Source: Chloroflexota bacterium (lineage in GTDB: Bacteria > Chloroflexota > Dehalococcoidia > Lucifugimonadales > UBA3495). Taken from it: a stretch of 16,055 nt of DNA. The notes under the pieces are model-generated. The model was given only the letters and a program-made list of their open reading frames with translations. It was not told the origin of the DNA and made no database searches. Positions 1 through 6,808 of this stretch are shown here, in pieces. How positions within the stretch are numbered: position 1 is the first letter of the stretch; each line of letters opens with the position of its first letter. The stretch lies in NCBI GenBank assembly GCA_022561675.1, contig JADFQT010000016.1, positions 1-16,055 of the forward strand. The letters are read 5' to 3'. A program made the translations under genes and the position numbers.

Positions 1-444
1 CCCCAGCAAACGGGGTGCGGGCAGCGCACCGGCCCCCTCCGGAAGTTCCTCCACGGCGGCCGCGGCGCGGCGGGTCCGCGGAGCACGCTGTCGCCGGGCG
101 GGAGCGGGTTCCGCGGGTGCGGATTCCTGCTCCGCCACCTGCTCGCTACTCTCGGGCGCAGCGGCCTCGGGAGCCGATTCCTGCTCCGCCACCTGCTCGC
201 TGCCCTCAGGCGCAGCGGCCTCGGGAGCTCGGCGGCGCTGTCGCCGGGCGGGAGCGGGCGCCTCGGAAGCCGATTCCTGGTCGCTGCTCTCTGGCGCAAC
301 AGCCTCGGGAACTCGGCGGCGCTGCCGCCGGGCAGGAGCGGGCGCCTCGGGAGCCGATTCCTGCTCCGCCGCCTGGTCGCTGCTCTCGGACTCAGCAGCC
401 TCGGGAGCCGATTCGTTGGCTGCCGTCGGATCACTGTCTGGCAT
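1..444 (-). CDS. rplE: Probable ribosomal protein L5 with a long repetitive N-terminal extension (partial, runs off left edge)
   Basis: An open frame of 148 codons starts at an ATG (444-442) that overlaps the end of rplX by 14 bases and stays open to the window edge. The visible part is almost entirely Ala/Glu/Pro/Gln/Arg/Ser. It holds 18-residue units (ESAPEAAAPESSEQVAEQ-type, residues 11-28, 72-106 region) and three basic blocks APAPARRQR(RR) at about 34-44, 62-72 and 113-120. The last residues, PAPRLLG, would fit the start of the L5 core (typical L5 begins M-x-R-L-x-x-x-Y), and rplE is the gene that normally follows rplX in the spc operon. The L5 core itself is outside the window, so identity rests on gene order and on these few residues. 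L5 binds 5S rRNA at the central protuberance. A 140-residue extension ahead of it is not normal for the family. A separate small Ala/Glu-rich protein is the alternative. Confidence 0.6.
   Translation of the reverse strand, partial: MPDSDPTAANESAPEAAESESSDQAAEQESAPEAPAPARRQRRRVPEAVAPESSDQESASEAPAPARRQRRRAPEAAAPEGSEQVAEQESAPEAAAPESSEQVAEQESAPAEPAPARRQRAPRTRRAAAAVEELPEGAGALPAPRLLG
117..420 (-). repeat. Tandem 54-base coding repeats in the rplE extension
   Basis: On the plus strand the string GATTCCTGCTCCGCCACC recurs at 122 and 176, a period of 54 bases or 18 codons. Diverged copies follow around 270 and 355. Each codes for an ESAPEA...EQ unit. Arg-rich blocks (GGCGGCGCTGTCGCC-type on the plus strand) are interleaved. 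The period is a multiple of three, so expansion or contraction would keep the frame. Confidence 0.75.
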
Positions 445-754
445 CGTCAATCACTTCCTGGCACTTGGGACAAGACCTTACCCGATTGCCCGTCTCCAGC
501 GTGGTTATATGGGGCCTGGTTGGCTTGCTGCACTTGTTGCAAATTAGCATCACGTTGGAAACATGGATGGGAGCTTCCTGCTGGATGCGTCCCGACTGGC
601 GTACACCGGGTCGGGCCTTAACGTGGCGGGTGATCATGTTGACCCCCTCCACCACGATCCGGTGGTTGTCGGTCATTTGGCGGTCTACCCGGCCGGTCTT
701 CCCCTTATCTTTACCGGCTATCACCAATACATTATCGCCCCGCCGGATGCTCAC
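431..754 (-). CDS. rplX: 50S ribosomal protein L24
   Basis: L24 starts assembly of the large subunit by binding the 5' end of 23S rRNA. The 107-residue product has the N-terminal KOW motif (RRGDNVLVIAGKDKGKTGRV, residues 4-22) and a cysteine knuckle, C72-x2-C75 ... C95-x2-C98, which probably binds zinc as in several non-proteobacterial L24 proteins. The start codon is GTG (754-752). It overlaps the rplN TAG stop by one base and has a good Shine-Dalgarno, GGAGGT (766-761 on the minus strand), six bases ahead, which supports this start. The next gene, probably rplE, begins inside its last codons, suggesting translational coupling. Confidence 0.95.
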   Translation of the reverse strand: MSIRRGDNVLVIAGKDKGKTGRVDRQMTDNHRIVVEGVNMITRHVKARPGVRQSGRIQQEAPIHVSNVMLICNKCSKPTRPHITTLETGNRVRSCPKCQEVIDDARQ

Positions 755-1122
755 TACACCACCTCCGGGGCCAGGGAGACGATCCTCATGAATCCCTTTT
801 CCCGCAGTTCCCGGGCCACCGGCCCGAAAATCCGGGTTCCTCGAGGCAGGCGGTTTTCCTGAATGATTACCGCCGCATTGTCGTCAAACTTGATGTAAGT
901 GCCGTCCGGCCTCAGCAGACCCTGGGCCTGCCTGACTACAACCGCCCGGACCACCTGACCTTTGCGGATGGCGGAGTTGGGAGCCGCTTCTCGAACGTTG
1001 CAGACGATGATGTCTCCCACCTGGGCGTACTTTCGCTTGCCACTGCCGGGAATATTGATCAAGCGGATGCGCTTGGCGCCGCTGTTGTCGGCCACGTTAA
1101 GCCGGGTGTAGGTCTGAATCAT
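754..1122 (-). CDS. rplN: 50S ribosomal protein L14
   Basis: L14 binds 23S rRNA at the subunit interface, where it contributes to bridges with 16S rRNA and to the binding surface of translation factors. The 122-residue product is of normal length, with the typical start MIQTYTRLNVADNSGAKRI and end FMRIVSLAPEVV. Its ATG overlaps the rpsQ TGA stop (ATGA, 1122-1119), so translation is probably coupled to rpsQ. Nothing unusual is seen in the sequence, unlike the extended rpsQ before it. Confidence 0.97.
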   Translation of the reverse strand: MIQTYTRLNVADNSGAKRIRLINIPGSGKRKYAQVGDIIVCNVREAAPNSAIRKGQVVRAVVVRQAQGLLRPDGTYIKFDDNAAVIIQENRLPRGTRIFGPVARELREKGFMRIVSLAPEVV

Positions 1123-1817
1123 TCCTTCGATTCCTCTTCCGCTGAATCCGCCGTCCCAGTTTCCAGTTCCTCTACCGCTGCTTCGCCGGATTCATCTGCT
1201 TCGGCGATGGGAGTTTCTGTGCCGGTTTCCGGCTCCTCTTCCGCAGAATCCGCCTCCCCAGCTTCCTGCTCTTCTACCGTTGCTTCGCTGGATTCATTTG
1301 CTTCGGCGATGGGAGTTTCTGCGGCGGTTTCCGGTTCTTCTTCCGCCGGATCCGCCGTGGCCCGGCGGCTCCGCGTAGCACGCTGTCGCCGGGCGGGAGC
1401 GGGCGCCTCGGGAACCGACTCCGCCGCCGCGGTTTCCGGTTCCTCCTCCGCAGTATCCGCCGCCCCAGTTTCCAGCTCTTCTAGCGCTGCTTCGACAGAT
1501 GTTTCTGCTCCGGCGATGACCGTTTCGATGTCGGTTTCCAACTCGATGGGGCGAACTTCCGCTACCTGCCGGCGCTGCAGGATTTCCAGCAGTCGCCAGT
1601 GCTTGGTTTTGGAAATGGGACGGGTCTCCTGAATACGGACCGTGTCCCCAACCCGGCATTGATTTTCCGGATCGTGGATGTAAAACCGGGCCACCCGGCG
1701 CATTTGCTTGCGATACAGCCGGTGTCGCTGCTTCCAGACCATGTCCACCACGGCTGTTCGGTCCATGCTAGTAGATACCACCGACCCCACCCGAACCTTT
1801 CGCATCTGTTTCGCCAT
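1119..1817 (-). CDS. rpsQ: 30S ribosomal protein S17 with a 145-residue acidic repeat tail
   Basis: S17 binds the 5' domain of 16S rRNA early in small-subunit assembly. The core is residues 1 to about 88: KVRVGSVVSTSMDRTAVV, then RFYIHDPENQCRVGDTVRIQETRPISKTKHWRLLEIL. Bacterial S17 is usually 80-110 residues; this product has 232. The extra C-terminal part is Glu/Ala/Thr-rich. One basic island (APAPARRQRATRSRR, 138-152) splits an acidic stretch from two 34-residue repeats (157-190 and 191-224, both AEEEPET...TPIAEA.ES.EA.VEE). The frame is intact, the rplN start overlaps its stop by ATGA, and no sign of a frameshift is visible, so the tail is probably translated. The tail resembles the extension of the putative L5 two genes downstream. 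Confidence 0.93.
   Translation of the reverse strand: MAKQMRKVRVGSVVSTSMDRTAVVDMVWKQRHRLYRKQMRRVARFYIHDPENQCRVGDTVRIQETRPISKTKHWRLLEILQRRQVAEVRPIELETDIETVIAGAETSVEAALEELETGAADTAEEEPETAAAESVPEAPAPARRQRATRSRRATADPAEEEPETAAETPIAEANESSEATVEEQEAGEADSAEEEPETGTETPIAEADESGEAAVEELETGTADSAEEESKE
1146..1349 (-). repeat. Two 102-base coding repeats in the rpsQ tail
   Basis: The two units (1349-1248 and 1247-1146, read on the minus strand) code for 34 residues each, with about three quarters of residues identical by eye. A partial third unit (SAEEE) precedes the stop. The plus strand shows the duplication as GCTTCGGCGATGGGAGTTTCTG at about 1198 and 1301. Confidence 0.8.
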
Positions 1818-1819
1818 GT

Positions 1820-2017
1820 CTAGCTCCCCGCTCTCTGGCGTTCCCGAATTACGGTTTTAAGGCGGGCGATATCCCGGCGAGTCTTTTGGGGCATGTTGAT
1901 GTCGATTAGCTGGTTGGTGGCGGCCCGAAATCTAAGGTTCATCAACTCCCGATAAGAATTGGTCAACTCTTCTTCCAACTGCTGGTCGTTCATGGCCCGA
2001 ATTTCGTGAATCTGCAT
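1820..2017 (-). CDS. rpmC: 50S ribosomal protein L29
   Basis: L29 is a small helical protein at the polypeptide exit site, near L23, where trigger factor and SRP dock. The 65-residue product begins MQIHEIRAMNDQQLEEEL and has the expected two-helix pattern (RELMNLRFRAATNQL ... RDIARLKTVIRERQ). The frame is open further upstream, but residues there are the rplP 3' end in another frame. The ATG at 2017-2015, eight bases after the rplP stop, matches the family start. Its Shine-Dalgarno is weak (GGTAAG), so coupling to rplP is likely. Confidence 0.95.
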   Translation of the reverse strand: MQIHEIRAMNDQQLEEELTNSYRELMNLRFRAATNQLIDINMPQKTRRDIARLKTVIRERQRAGS

Positions 2018-2024
2018 TATTGTC

Positions 2025-2456
2025 TTACCCGCTTGCGGCCGCCGCCAGACGGTCCCGCTGCACGGTTTTGGTGGCGATGGGCAGTTTATAGGAGGCGAGA
2101 CGCAAAGCCGACCGCGCCTGCTCAGGGGTGACTCCACCCACCTCGAATAGGATACGGCCGGGTTTGACCACGGCCACCCAATGGTCGTTGGCGGCCTTGC
2201 CGCCGCCCATCCGCACCTCGGCCGGTTTCTTGCTCACCGGCTTGTCTGGAAAGATGCGTATCCAAACCTGCCCGCCGCGCTGCAGGTGGCGGGTGATGGC
2301 GACTCGAGCCGACTCAATTTGCCGGGCGGTAATCCAATCGCAGGCCAAGGCCTTCAAGCCGAACTCGCCAAAGTCCACGCTGTTGCCGGTGGTGGCCTTT
2401 CCCTTGCGCCGTCCCCGGCACATTTTGCGATACTTGGTACGCTTAGGTTGCAACAT
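2025..2456 (-). CDS. rplP: 50S ribosomal protein L16
   Basis: L16 sits at the base of the central protuberance and helps position the A-site tRNA. The 143-residue product is of normal length, from MLQPKRTKYRKMCRGRRKGK to the Ala-rich end, with the conserved RMGGGKA and GRILFEVGGV segments. The open frame extends 55 codons upstream inside rpsC, but the ATG at 2456-2454 fits all L16 proteins and has AGAGGAG (2469-2463 on the minus strand) six bases ahead. The start lies 14 bases inside the 3' end of rpsC. Confidence 0.97.
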   Translation of the reverse strand: MLQPKRTKYRKMCRGRRKGKATTGNSVDFGEFGLKALACDWITARQIESARVAITRHLQRGGQVWIRIFPDKPVSKKPAEVRMGGGKAANDHWVAVVKPGRILFEVGGVTPEQARSALRLASYKLPIATKTVQRDRLAAAASG

Positions 2457-3219
2457 CGAAGGCTCCTCTGATGGCCACGCCGCCGATAACATCGTCGGCG
2501 ATGGCTTCCGTCTCGTCTTCCGACCCGGCTTCCACCCGGACCTCAATGGTTTCCAGCTCTTCTTCGGCTTCCGGAACCGGGGGCAGGATCTGGCCGCGGT
2601 AAATCCAGACTTTAATGCCAATGCGCCCCATAGTGGTGGCGGCTTCGGCCAGCGCGTAATCTATATCCGCTCTGAGGGTGTGGAGCGGCACCCGCCCCAT
2701 CAGCAGCTTTTCCTGCCGGGCGATCTCCGAACCGGATATACGGCCCTTGACGATGATCTTTATCCCCTCGGCTCCCGCCTGCATCGCCCGCTGGGCTGCT
2801 TGCCGGATAGCTCGGCGGTAGGCAACCCGCCGCTGCAGTTGCTCGGCGATATTGCGGCCCACCAGGAAGGGATTCAGCTCCGGCTGTTCGATTTCTATAA
2901 TATTCAGTTGGATGCGGTGCTGGGTGATCGCTTCCAGTCGCGACCGCAGGTTTTTCACTCGCTCGCCGTCTCGGCCGATCAGAATGCCGGGACGGGCCGA
3001 GTGGATGTTTATAACGGTATCCTGGGCGCCCCGATCGATCTCGATGCGTGCTATGCCAGCGTCGGTGAAGCCCTGGTACTCCCGGTTAATGCTCTGTCGC
3101 AGCTTGATATCTTCCAGCACCAGCTTACGGTAAGCGCTGGCGTTGTTGGCGTACCAGTGGGTCTTCCAATCCTTAATTATTCCCAGTCGGAAGCCGTAGG
3201 GGTGGGTTTTATGACCCAT
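2443..3219 (-). CDS. rpsC: 30S ribosomal protein S3 with a short acidic tail
   Basis: S3 forms part of the mRNA entry channel with S4 and S5. The product begins MGHKTHPYGFRLGIIKDW and has the KH domain loop (ILIGRDGERV, about 79-88) and the C-terminal domain ending in GIKVWIYRGQILP near residue 212. About 45 further residues follow (PEAEEELETIEVRVEAGSED and more), mostly acidic, making 258 residues against about 210-230 in most bacteria. The last 14 bases also encode the rplP start. The tail is milder than those of S17 and L4 but has the same Glu/Ala bias. Confidence 0.97.
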   Translation of the reverse strand: MGHKTHPYGFRLGIIKDWKTHWYANNASAYRKLVLEDIKLRQSINREYQGFTDAGIARIEIDRGAQDTVINIHSARPGILIGRDGERVKNLRSRLEAITQHRIQLNIIEIEQPELNPFLVGRNIAEQLQRRVAYRRAIRQAAQRAMQAGAEGIKIIVKGRISGSEIARQEKLLMGRVPLHTLRADIDYALAEAATTMGRIGIKVWIYRGQILPPVPEAEEELETIEVRVEAGSEDETEAIADDVIGGVAIRGAFDVAT

Positions 3220-3222
3220 GGG

Positions 3223-3573
3223 TTAAAACTCCTCCGGGTGAGCCTCATCTACTACCACGGTGATGTGACTGGCCTGCTTGGTGATGCGCCCCATACGCCC
3301 CCTGGCCCTGGGCCGGAACCGCTTCAGGGGACGGGCCTGGTCGGCGGTGATCCGGACGATCTTCAAGTCGTCCCGGTCCATCATCATGTTGTTCTCGGCG
3401 TTGGCGGCGGCGGAATGCACCGTTTTATACACCTGCTTGGCCCAGGGCGAGGTCAGCAGGCTTAGCATGTTCAGAGCGTCGGTAACCGACCGGCCCCTTA
3501 CCAGGTCTAGAATGGGCCTCAGCCGCTTGGGTGAAGCCCCGATTTGTTTGGCTACAGCTTGAACCGGTGGCAT
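3223..3573 (-). CDS. rplV: 50S ribosomal protein L22
   Basis: L22 lines the nascent peptide exit tunnel with its long beta-hairpin; changes there give macrolide resistance in other bacteria. The 116-residue product has the conserved core SPKRLRPILDLVRGRSVTDAL, the segment HSAAANAENN, and the hairpin LKRFRPRARGRMGRITKQASHITVVV. No deletion or insertion in the hairpin is apparent. It starts four bases after the rpsS stop and ends three bases before rpsC. Confidence 0.96.
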   Translation of the reverse strand: MPPVQAVAKQIGASPKRLRPILDLVRGRSVTDALNMLSLLTSPWAKQVYKTVHSAAANAENNMMMDRDDLKIVRITADQARPLKRFRPRARGRMGRITKQASHITVVVDEAHPEEF

Positions 3574-3577
3574 ATTC

Positions 3578-3862
3578 TCACCTGACTCGACTGGTGCGCT
3601 CGGAGCGGGAAACGTGGCCCCGATAGGTGCGAGTTGGCGCGAATTCCCCCAGCCGATGCCCCACCATGTTCTCTGTAACGAACACCGGAATGTGCCGGCG
3701 GCCGTCGTGGACTCCCAGAGTCAACCCAACCATCTCGGGCATGATCATCGACGGCCGGGACCAGGTTCGTATCACCGTCTGGGCGCCGGAGCGCTGCACG
3801 GCCTCGACCTTCTTCATTAGCTTGGGATGGACGTAGGGCCCCTTCTTTACCGACCTAGACAT
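3578..3862 (-). CDS. rpsS: 30S ribosomal protein S19
   Basis: S19 lies in the head of the small subunit and forms a complex with S13 near the A-site tRNA. The 94-residue product is of normal length, begins MSRSVKKGPYVHPKLMKKV and contains IRTWSRPSMIMPEMVGLTLGV and VTENMVGHRLGEFAPTRTYRGH, all diagnostic. It follows rplB by 12 bases and precedes rplV by four, in standard S10-operon order. Confidence 0.97.
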   Translation of the reverse strand: MSRSVKKGPYVHPKLMKKVEAVQRSGAQTVIRTWSRPSMIMPEMVGLTLGVHDGRRHIPVFVTENMVGHRLGEFAPTRTYRGHVSRSERTSRVR

Positions 3863-3874
3863 AAACTACTTTCG

Positions 3875-4708
3875 TCACCGTCGCTTTCCTCGGGCCCGCA
3901 CTACCAGCGTGCTGGGCTTCTTCTTCCGGCGGGTCTTGTACCCCAGGGTTGGCTTTCCCCAGGGAGATTTGGGCCCCGGCATCCCTATTGGCGAACGGCC
4001 CTCGCCGCCGCCATGGGGGTGGTCAACTGGGTTCATGGCCACGCCGCGAACCTTGGGACGCCGTCCCAGGTGGCGCTTGGCGCCGGCCTTGCCCAGACTC
4101 TCATTCTTGTGGTCTGGGTTGGACAGCTGCCCAATGCTGGCCCGGCAGTTCAGCAACACCCGGCGCATTTCTCCCGAGGGCAGGCGCAACAGAACGTGCT
4201 CCCCTTCGCGGGACAGCACTTGGGCTCCCGCCCCGGCGCTACGCACCATCTGTCCGCCCCGGTCGGGGGTCAGCTCCACGTTGTGCACCACGGTGCCGGT
4301 GGGTATGTTGCGCAGGCGCAGGGAGTTCCCCGGACTGATTTCCGCATCCGGACCGGCCTGCACCCAGTTGCCCACGGTCAGCGCATGGGGGGCGAGGATA
4401 TAGCTCTTTTCCCCGTCGGCATAGAAGATCAACGCGATGCGGGTGGTTCGGTTGGGGTCGTATTCAATTGAGACAACCCGACCGGGCACGCCCTCTTTAC
4501 GGCGCTTGAAATCGATCTCCCGGTACATCCTTTTGGGTCCGCCGCCCCGGCTGCGGACGGTGACCCGCCCCCGGTTATTTCGGCCGCCCCGCTTCGATAA
4601 GCTGCTGAGGAGGGATTTTTCCGGCTTCCTGCGGGTGATCTCCTCAAAGGAAGGCCGGACCGCGTTTCTGGTGCCCGGCGTGACCGGACGCAGGTTTTTT
4701 AATGGCAT
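3875..4708 (-). CDS. rplB: 50S ribosomal protein L2
   Basis: L2 is a primary 23S rRNA binder needed for subunit joining and close to the peptidyl transferase centre. The 277-residue product has the N-terminal OB-like part (KSLLSSLSKRGGRNNRGRVTVR), the SH3-like part, and the C-terminal MNPVDHPHGGGEGR loop with the functionally important histidine. Length is typical. It lies between rplW (18-base gap) and rpsS, as usual. Confidence 0.98.
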   Translation of the reverse strand: MPLKNLRPVTPGTRNAVRPSFEEITRRKPEKSLLSSLSKRGGRNNRGRVTVRSRGGGPKRMYREIDFKRRKEGVPGRVVSIEYDPNRTTRIALIFYADGEKSYILAPHALTVGNWVQAGPDAEISPGNSLRLRNIPTGTVVHNVELTPDRGGQMVRSAGAGAQVLSREGEHVLLRLPSGEMRRVLLNCRASIGQLSNPDHKNESLGKAGAKRHLGRRPKVRGVAMNPVDHPHGGGEGRSPIGMPGPKSPWGKPTLGYKTRRKKKPSTLVVRARGKRR

Positions 4709-4726
4709 AACAGTCTTCCCAGCACC

Positions 4727-5011
4727 CTATAGCCCTTCTATCAGGTTAATCCGATCTCCGGGCTTCAGGGTTATCACCGCCTTCTTGATGTCCGGCTTCT
4801 TCGTGAACCGCTGACCGTAGCGCTTCCGCTTCCCGTGCAGCTTGGTAATGTTAACACCATAGACTGTTACATCAAAGTTTTTTTCGATGGCTTCCTTAAC
4901 CTGCGCCTTGTTGGCATTCAAGGCCACCTGGAAGGTGTAGCGTCCGGACTCCTGGAGCAAGGTGCTCTTTTCCGTGATGGTTGGCTTGAGGAGCACTTGA
5001 TAAATATTCAT
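4727..5011 (-). CDS. rplW: 50S ribosomal protein L23
   Basis: L23 is at the tunnel exit and is the docking point for trigger factor and SRP. The 94-residue product begins MNIYQVLLKPTITEKST and contains YTFQVALNANKAQVKEAIE and the basic loop LHGKRKRYGQRFTKKPDIKKA. The ATG overlaps the rplD TGA stop as ATGA (5011-5008), so its translation is probably coupled to rplD despite the latter's extended tail. Confidence 0.97.
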   Translation of the reverse strand: MNIYQVLLKPTITEKSTLLQESGRYTFQVALNANKAQVKEAIEKNFDVTVYGVNITKLHGKRKRYGQRFTKKPDIKKAVITLKPGDRINLIEGL

Positions 5012-5829
5012 TCCACCGACTCCCCTTCTGCTGACTCCGCTTCTGGCGTGGCGGTTCGGCGCCGTCTATGCGGCGCCGCAACAGCCTCGCTGCTTTCACT
5101 CTCGGCCTCCGGCGGAACGGTTAGAGGTTCGGTTGGAGTCTCTGGCGTTTCGGCCGCCACCAGGGTTACTTCGGCCTGAGCCAATCGCCGCTGTCGATGA
5201 CTCAAGGGCGCGGCCCACATCTCCTCCACCTTGCGCGCGGCGTCTACCGTCATGATCACCGATTGGCGGCTAAGCAGGTCGTTGGCGTTCAGCAGGTTAA
5301 CCGGAGTAGTCCAGATTTTGGGCAGGTTGTGCCCGGCTCGAAAGACCCTCTCTTCGGAATCGACGGTAATTATGATGGCCGAGCCGGAGATTCCCAGGTT
5401 GCCCAGCAGGTTGGTCATCGACCGGGTCTTGCCATCTAGCGTATCCAGGCTGTCCAGACAAATGAGATTACCCTGCCGGACCCTCTCGGACAGGGCACAT
5501 TTCAACGCCTGCCGGCGCATCCTGCGGGGAAGGTCCCTCCGGTAATCCCTGGGGTGAGGCCCGAACACCACTCCGCCGTGGCGCCATTGGGGAGACCGAA
5601 TGCTGCCCTGGCGAGCCCGGCCGGTGTGCTTCTGGATCCACGGTTTGCGACCACCTCCCGAAACCTGGGCCCGGGTTTTGGTGTCGCTGGTCCCCTGGCG
5701 CTTGTTGCCCTGGTAAATGACCAGAGCCTGGTGCAGCAGGGTTGGATTCATGGGAACACCGTAAACCGCGTCGTCCAACTCAATGGTTCGAACGGGTGCT
5801 CCCTGCTGATTTATGACTGGATACTCCAT
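5008..5829 (-). CDS. rplD: 50S ribosomal protein L4 with a charged C-terminal tail
   Basis: L4 reaches into the exit tunnel; in some bacteria it also autoregulates the S10 operon. The core (residues 1 to about 206) contains KTRAQVSGGGRKPWIQKHTGRAR with the tunnel loop and ends NANDLLSRQSVIMTVDAARKVEE. Usual length is about 205-215. Here about 65 residues follow: a Gln/Arg stretch (HRQRRLAQAE), then a Pro/Glu/Thr-rich part, a basic island (HRRRR, 254-258) and an acidic end (ESAEGESVE). The pattern acidic-Arg cluster-acidic resembles the S17 and L5 extensions. The rplW start overlaps the stop, which argues that the tail is genuinely in frame. No clear Shine-Dalgarno precedes the ATG at 5829. 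Confidence 0.96.
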   Translation of the reverse strand: MEYPVINQQGAPVRTIELDDAVYGVPMNPTLLHQALVIYQGNKRQGTSDTKTRAQVSGGGRKPWIQKHTGRARQGSIRSPQWRHGGVVFGPHPRDYRRDLPRRMRRQALKCALSERVRQGNLICLDSLDTLDGKTRSMTNLLGNLGISGSAIIITVDSEERVFRAGHNLPKIWTTPVNLLNANDLLSRQSVIMTVDAARKVEEMWAAPLSHRQRRLAQAEVTLVAAETPETPTEPLTVPPEAESESSEAVAAPHRRRRTATPEAESAEGESVE

Positions 5830-5845
5830 AAAAATCGACTCTGGG

Positions 5846-6460
5846 TTATCCCTTCCTTCTAATCAGCAGTAGGCCATTGGGCGCACCCGGTACGGCGCCC
5901 TTGACCAACAAAAGATTCCGCTCGGGGTCAACCCGCACTATCTCCAGATTCTTGACGGTCACCCGCCGGTTGCCCATGTGACCGGGCATTTTCATACCCT
6001 TGTATACCTTGCCCGGCGTAGTGCCGCCGCCGATGGAGCCCGGGGCTCGAGCCCGGTCGGACTGGCCGTGGGTGCGGGGTCCGCCGGCGAAGCCGTGCCT
6101 TTTCATGACCCCGGCAAATCCGCGACCCTTGCTTTGGCCGATGATGTCAACCTTTTCGCCTTCCTGGAAGATGTCCACTCCGATACGCTGCCCTACCTCA
6201 AACTCGGCTGGGTCGTCGGCCTCGACTTCTCGCAGGTGCCGGCTTGGTGTGCTACGCTTCAAATGACCGGCCCGGGGCTTGTTCAGCTTTTTGATCGCGC
6301 CAAACCCCAGCTGAACCGCTTCATAGCCGTCGGTCTGCTGGGTCTTGATCTGAGTCACCGAACAGGGGCCGGCCTCGATCACGGTTACCGGCACCACCCG
6401 CCCATCCTCTCTAAATATCTGGCTCATGCCGACCTTCTTGCCCAGAAATCCTCGCAGCAT
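5846..6460 (-). CDS. rplC: 50S ribosomal protein L3
   Basis: L3 is an assembly initiator whose extended loop approaches the peptidyl transferase centre. The 204-residue product begins MLRGFLGKKVGMSQIF and contains GRGFAGVMKRHGFAGGPRTHG and TPGKVYKGMKMPGHMGNRRVT. In E. coli the residue in the KMxGQMG motif is a glutamine methylated by PrmB; here it is histidine, a common variant outside proteobacteria, so that modification is not expected. It lies 9 bases after rpsJ. Confidence 0.97.
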   Translation of the reverse strand: MLRGFLGKKVGMSQIFREDGRVVPVTVIEAGPCSVTQIKTQQTDGYEAVQLGFGAIKKLNKPRAGHLKRSTPSRHLREVEADDPAEFEVGQRIGVDIFQEGEKVDIIGQSKGRGFAGVMKRHGFAGGPRTHGQSDRARAPGSIGGGTTPGKVYKGMKMPGHMGNRRVTVKNLEIVRVDPERNLLLVKGAVPGAPNGLLLIRRKG

Positions 6461-6469
6461 GGTCAGGCC

Positions 6470-6781
6470 CTACAGTTTTATCGAGATGTCGACGCCCGCC
6501 GGCAGGTTCAGCCGGGTCAGGGAGTCGATGGTTTTGGAAGTGGGGTCGAGAATGTCCACCAGACGCTTGTGGGTTCGAATCTCGAAGTGCTCCCGAGAAT
6601 CCTTGTCCACGTGGGGGCCGCGAATGACACAAAATCTACGTATGTGGGTGGGCAGCGGCACCGGGCCGGCGATGCGGGCTCCGGTACGCTCGGCCGTTTC
6701 CACTATCTGCTCGGTGGAAAGGTCCAGCATTTTATGGTCGAACGCCTTGAGGGTAATCCTTACTTTTTGCCTGGTTACCAT
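6470..6781 (-). CDS. rpsJ: 30S ribosomal protein S10
   Basis: S10 is in the small-subunit head; in other bacteria it also pairs with NusB in antitermination. The 103-residue product begins MVTRQKVRITLKAFDHKMLD and has GPVPLPTHIRRFCVIRGPHVDKDSREHFE in the loop region, ending LPAGVDISIKL. Length is normal. It follows fusA by 27 bases with no visible terminator or tuf gene, so str and S10 segments appear to be co-transcribed. Confidence 0.97.
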   Translation of the reverse strand: MVTRQKVRITLKAFDHKMLDLSTEQIVETAERTGARIAGPVPLPTHIRRFCVIRGPHVDKDSREHFEIRTHKRLVDILDPTSKTIDSLTRLNLPAGVDISIKL

Positions 6782-6808
6782 AAGCCGTAAACTCTCTATT
6801 AAAAGTTA

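Noticed and set aside
117..420. CRISPR array
   Set aside because: The repeats are tandem without unique spacers, have a codon-multiple period and are translated.
15..791. Plus-strand Pro/Arg-rich open frame
   Set aside because: It is the complement of the repeat extension of the putative rplE and of rplX; its repeats are explained by the minus-strand reading.
2128..3465. 445-codon plus-strand open frame
   Set aside because: It lies wholly antisense to rpsC, rplV and rplP, whose products are unmistakable. GC-rich coding DNA often leaves the opposite frame open.
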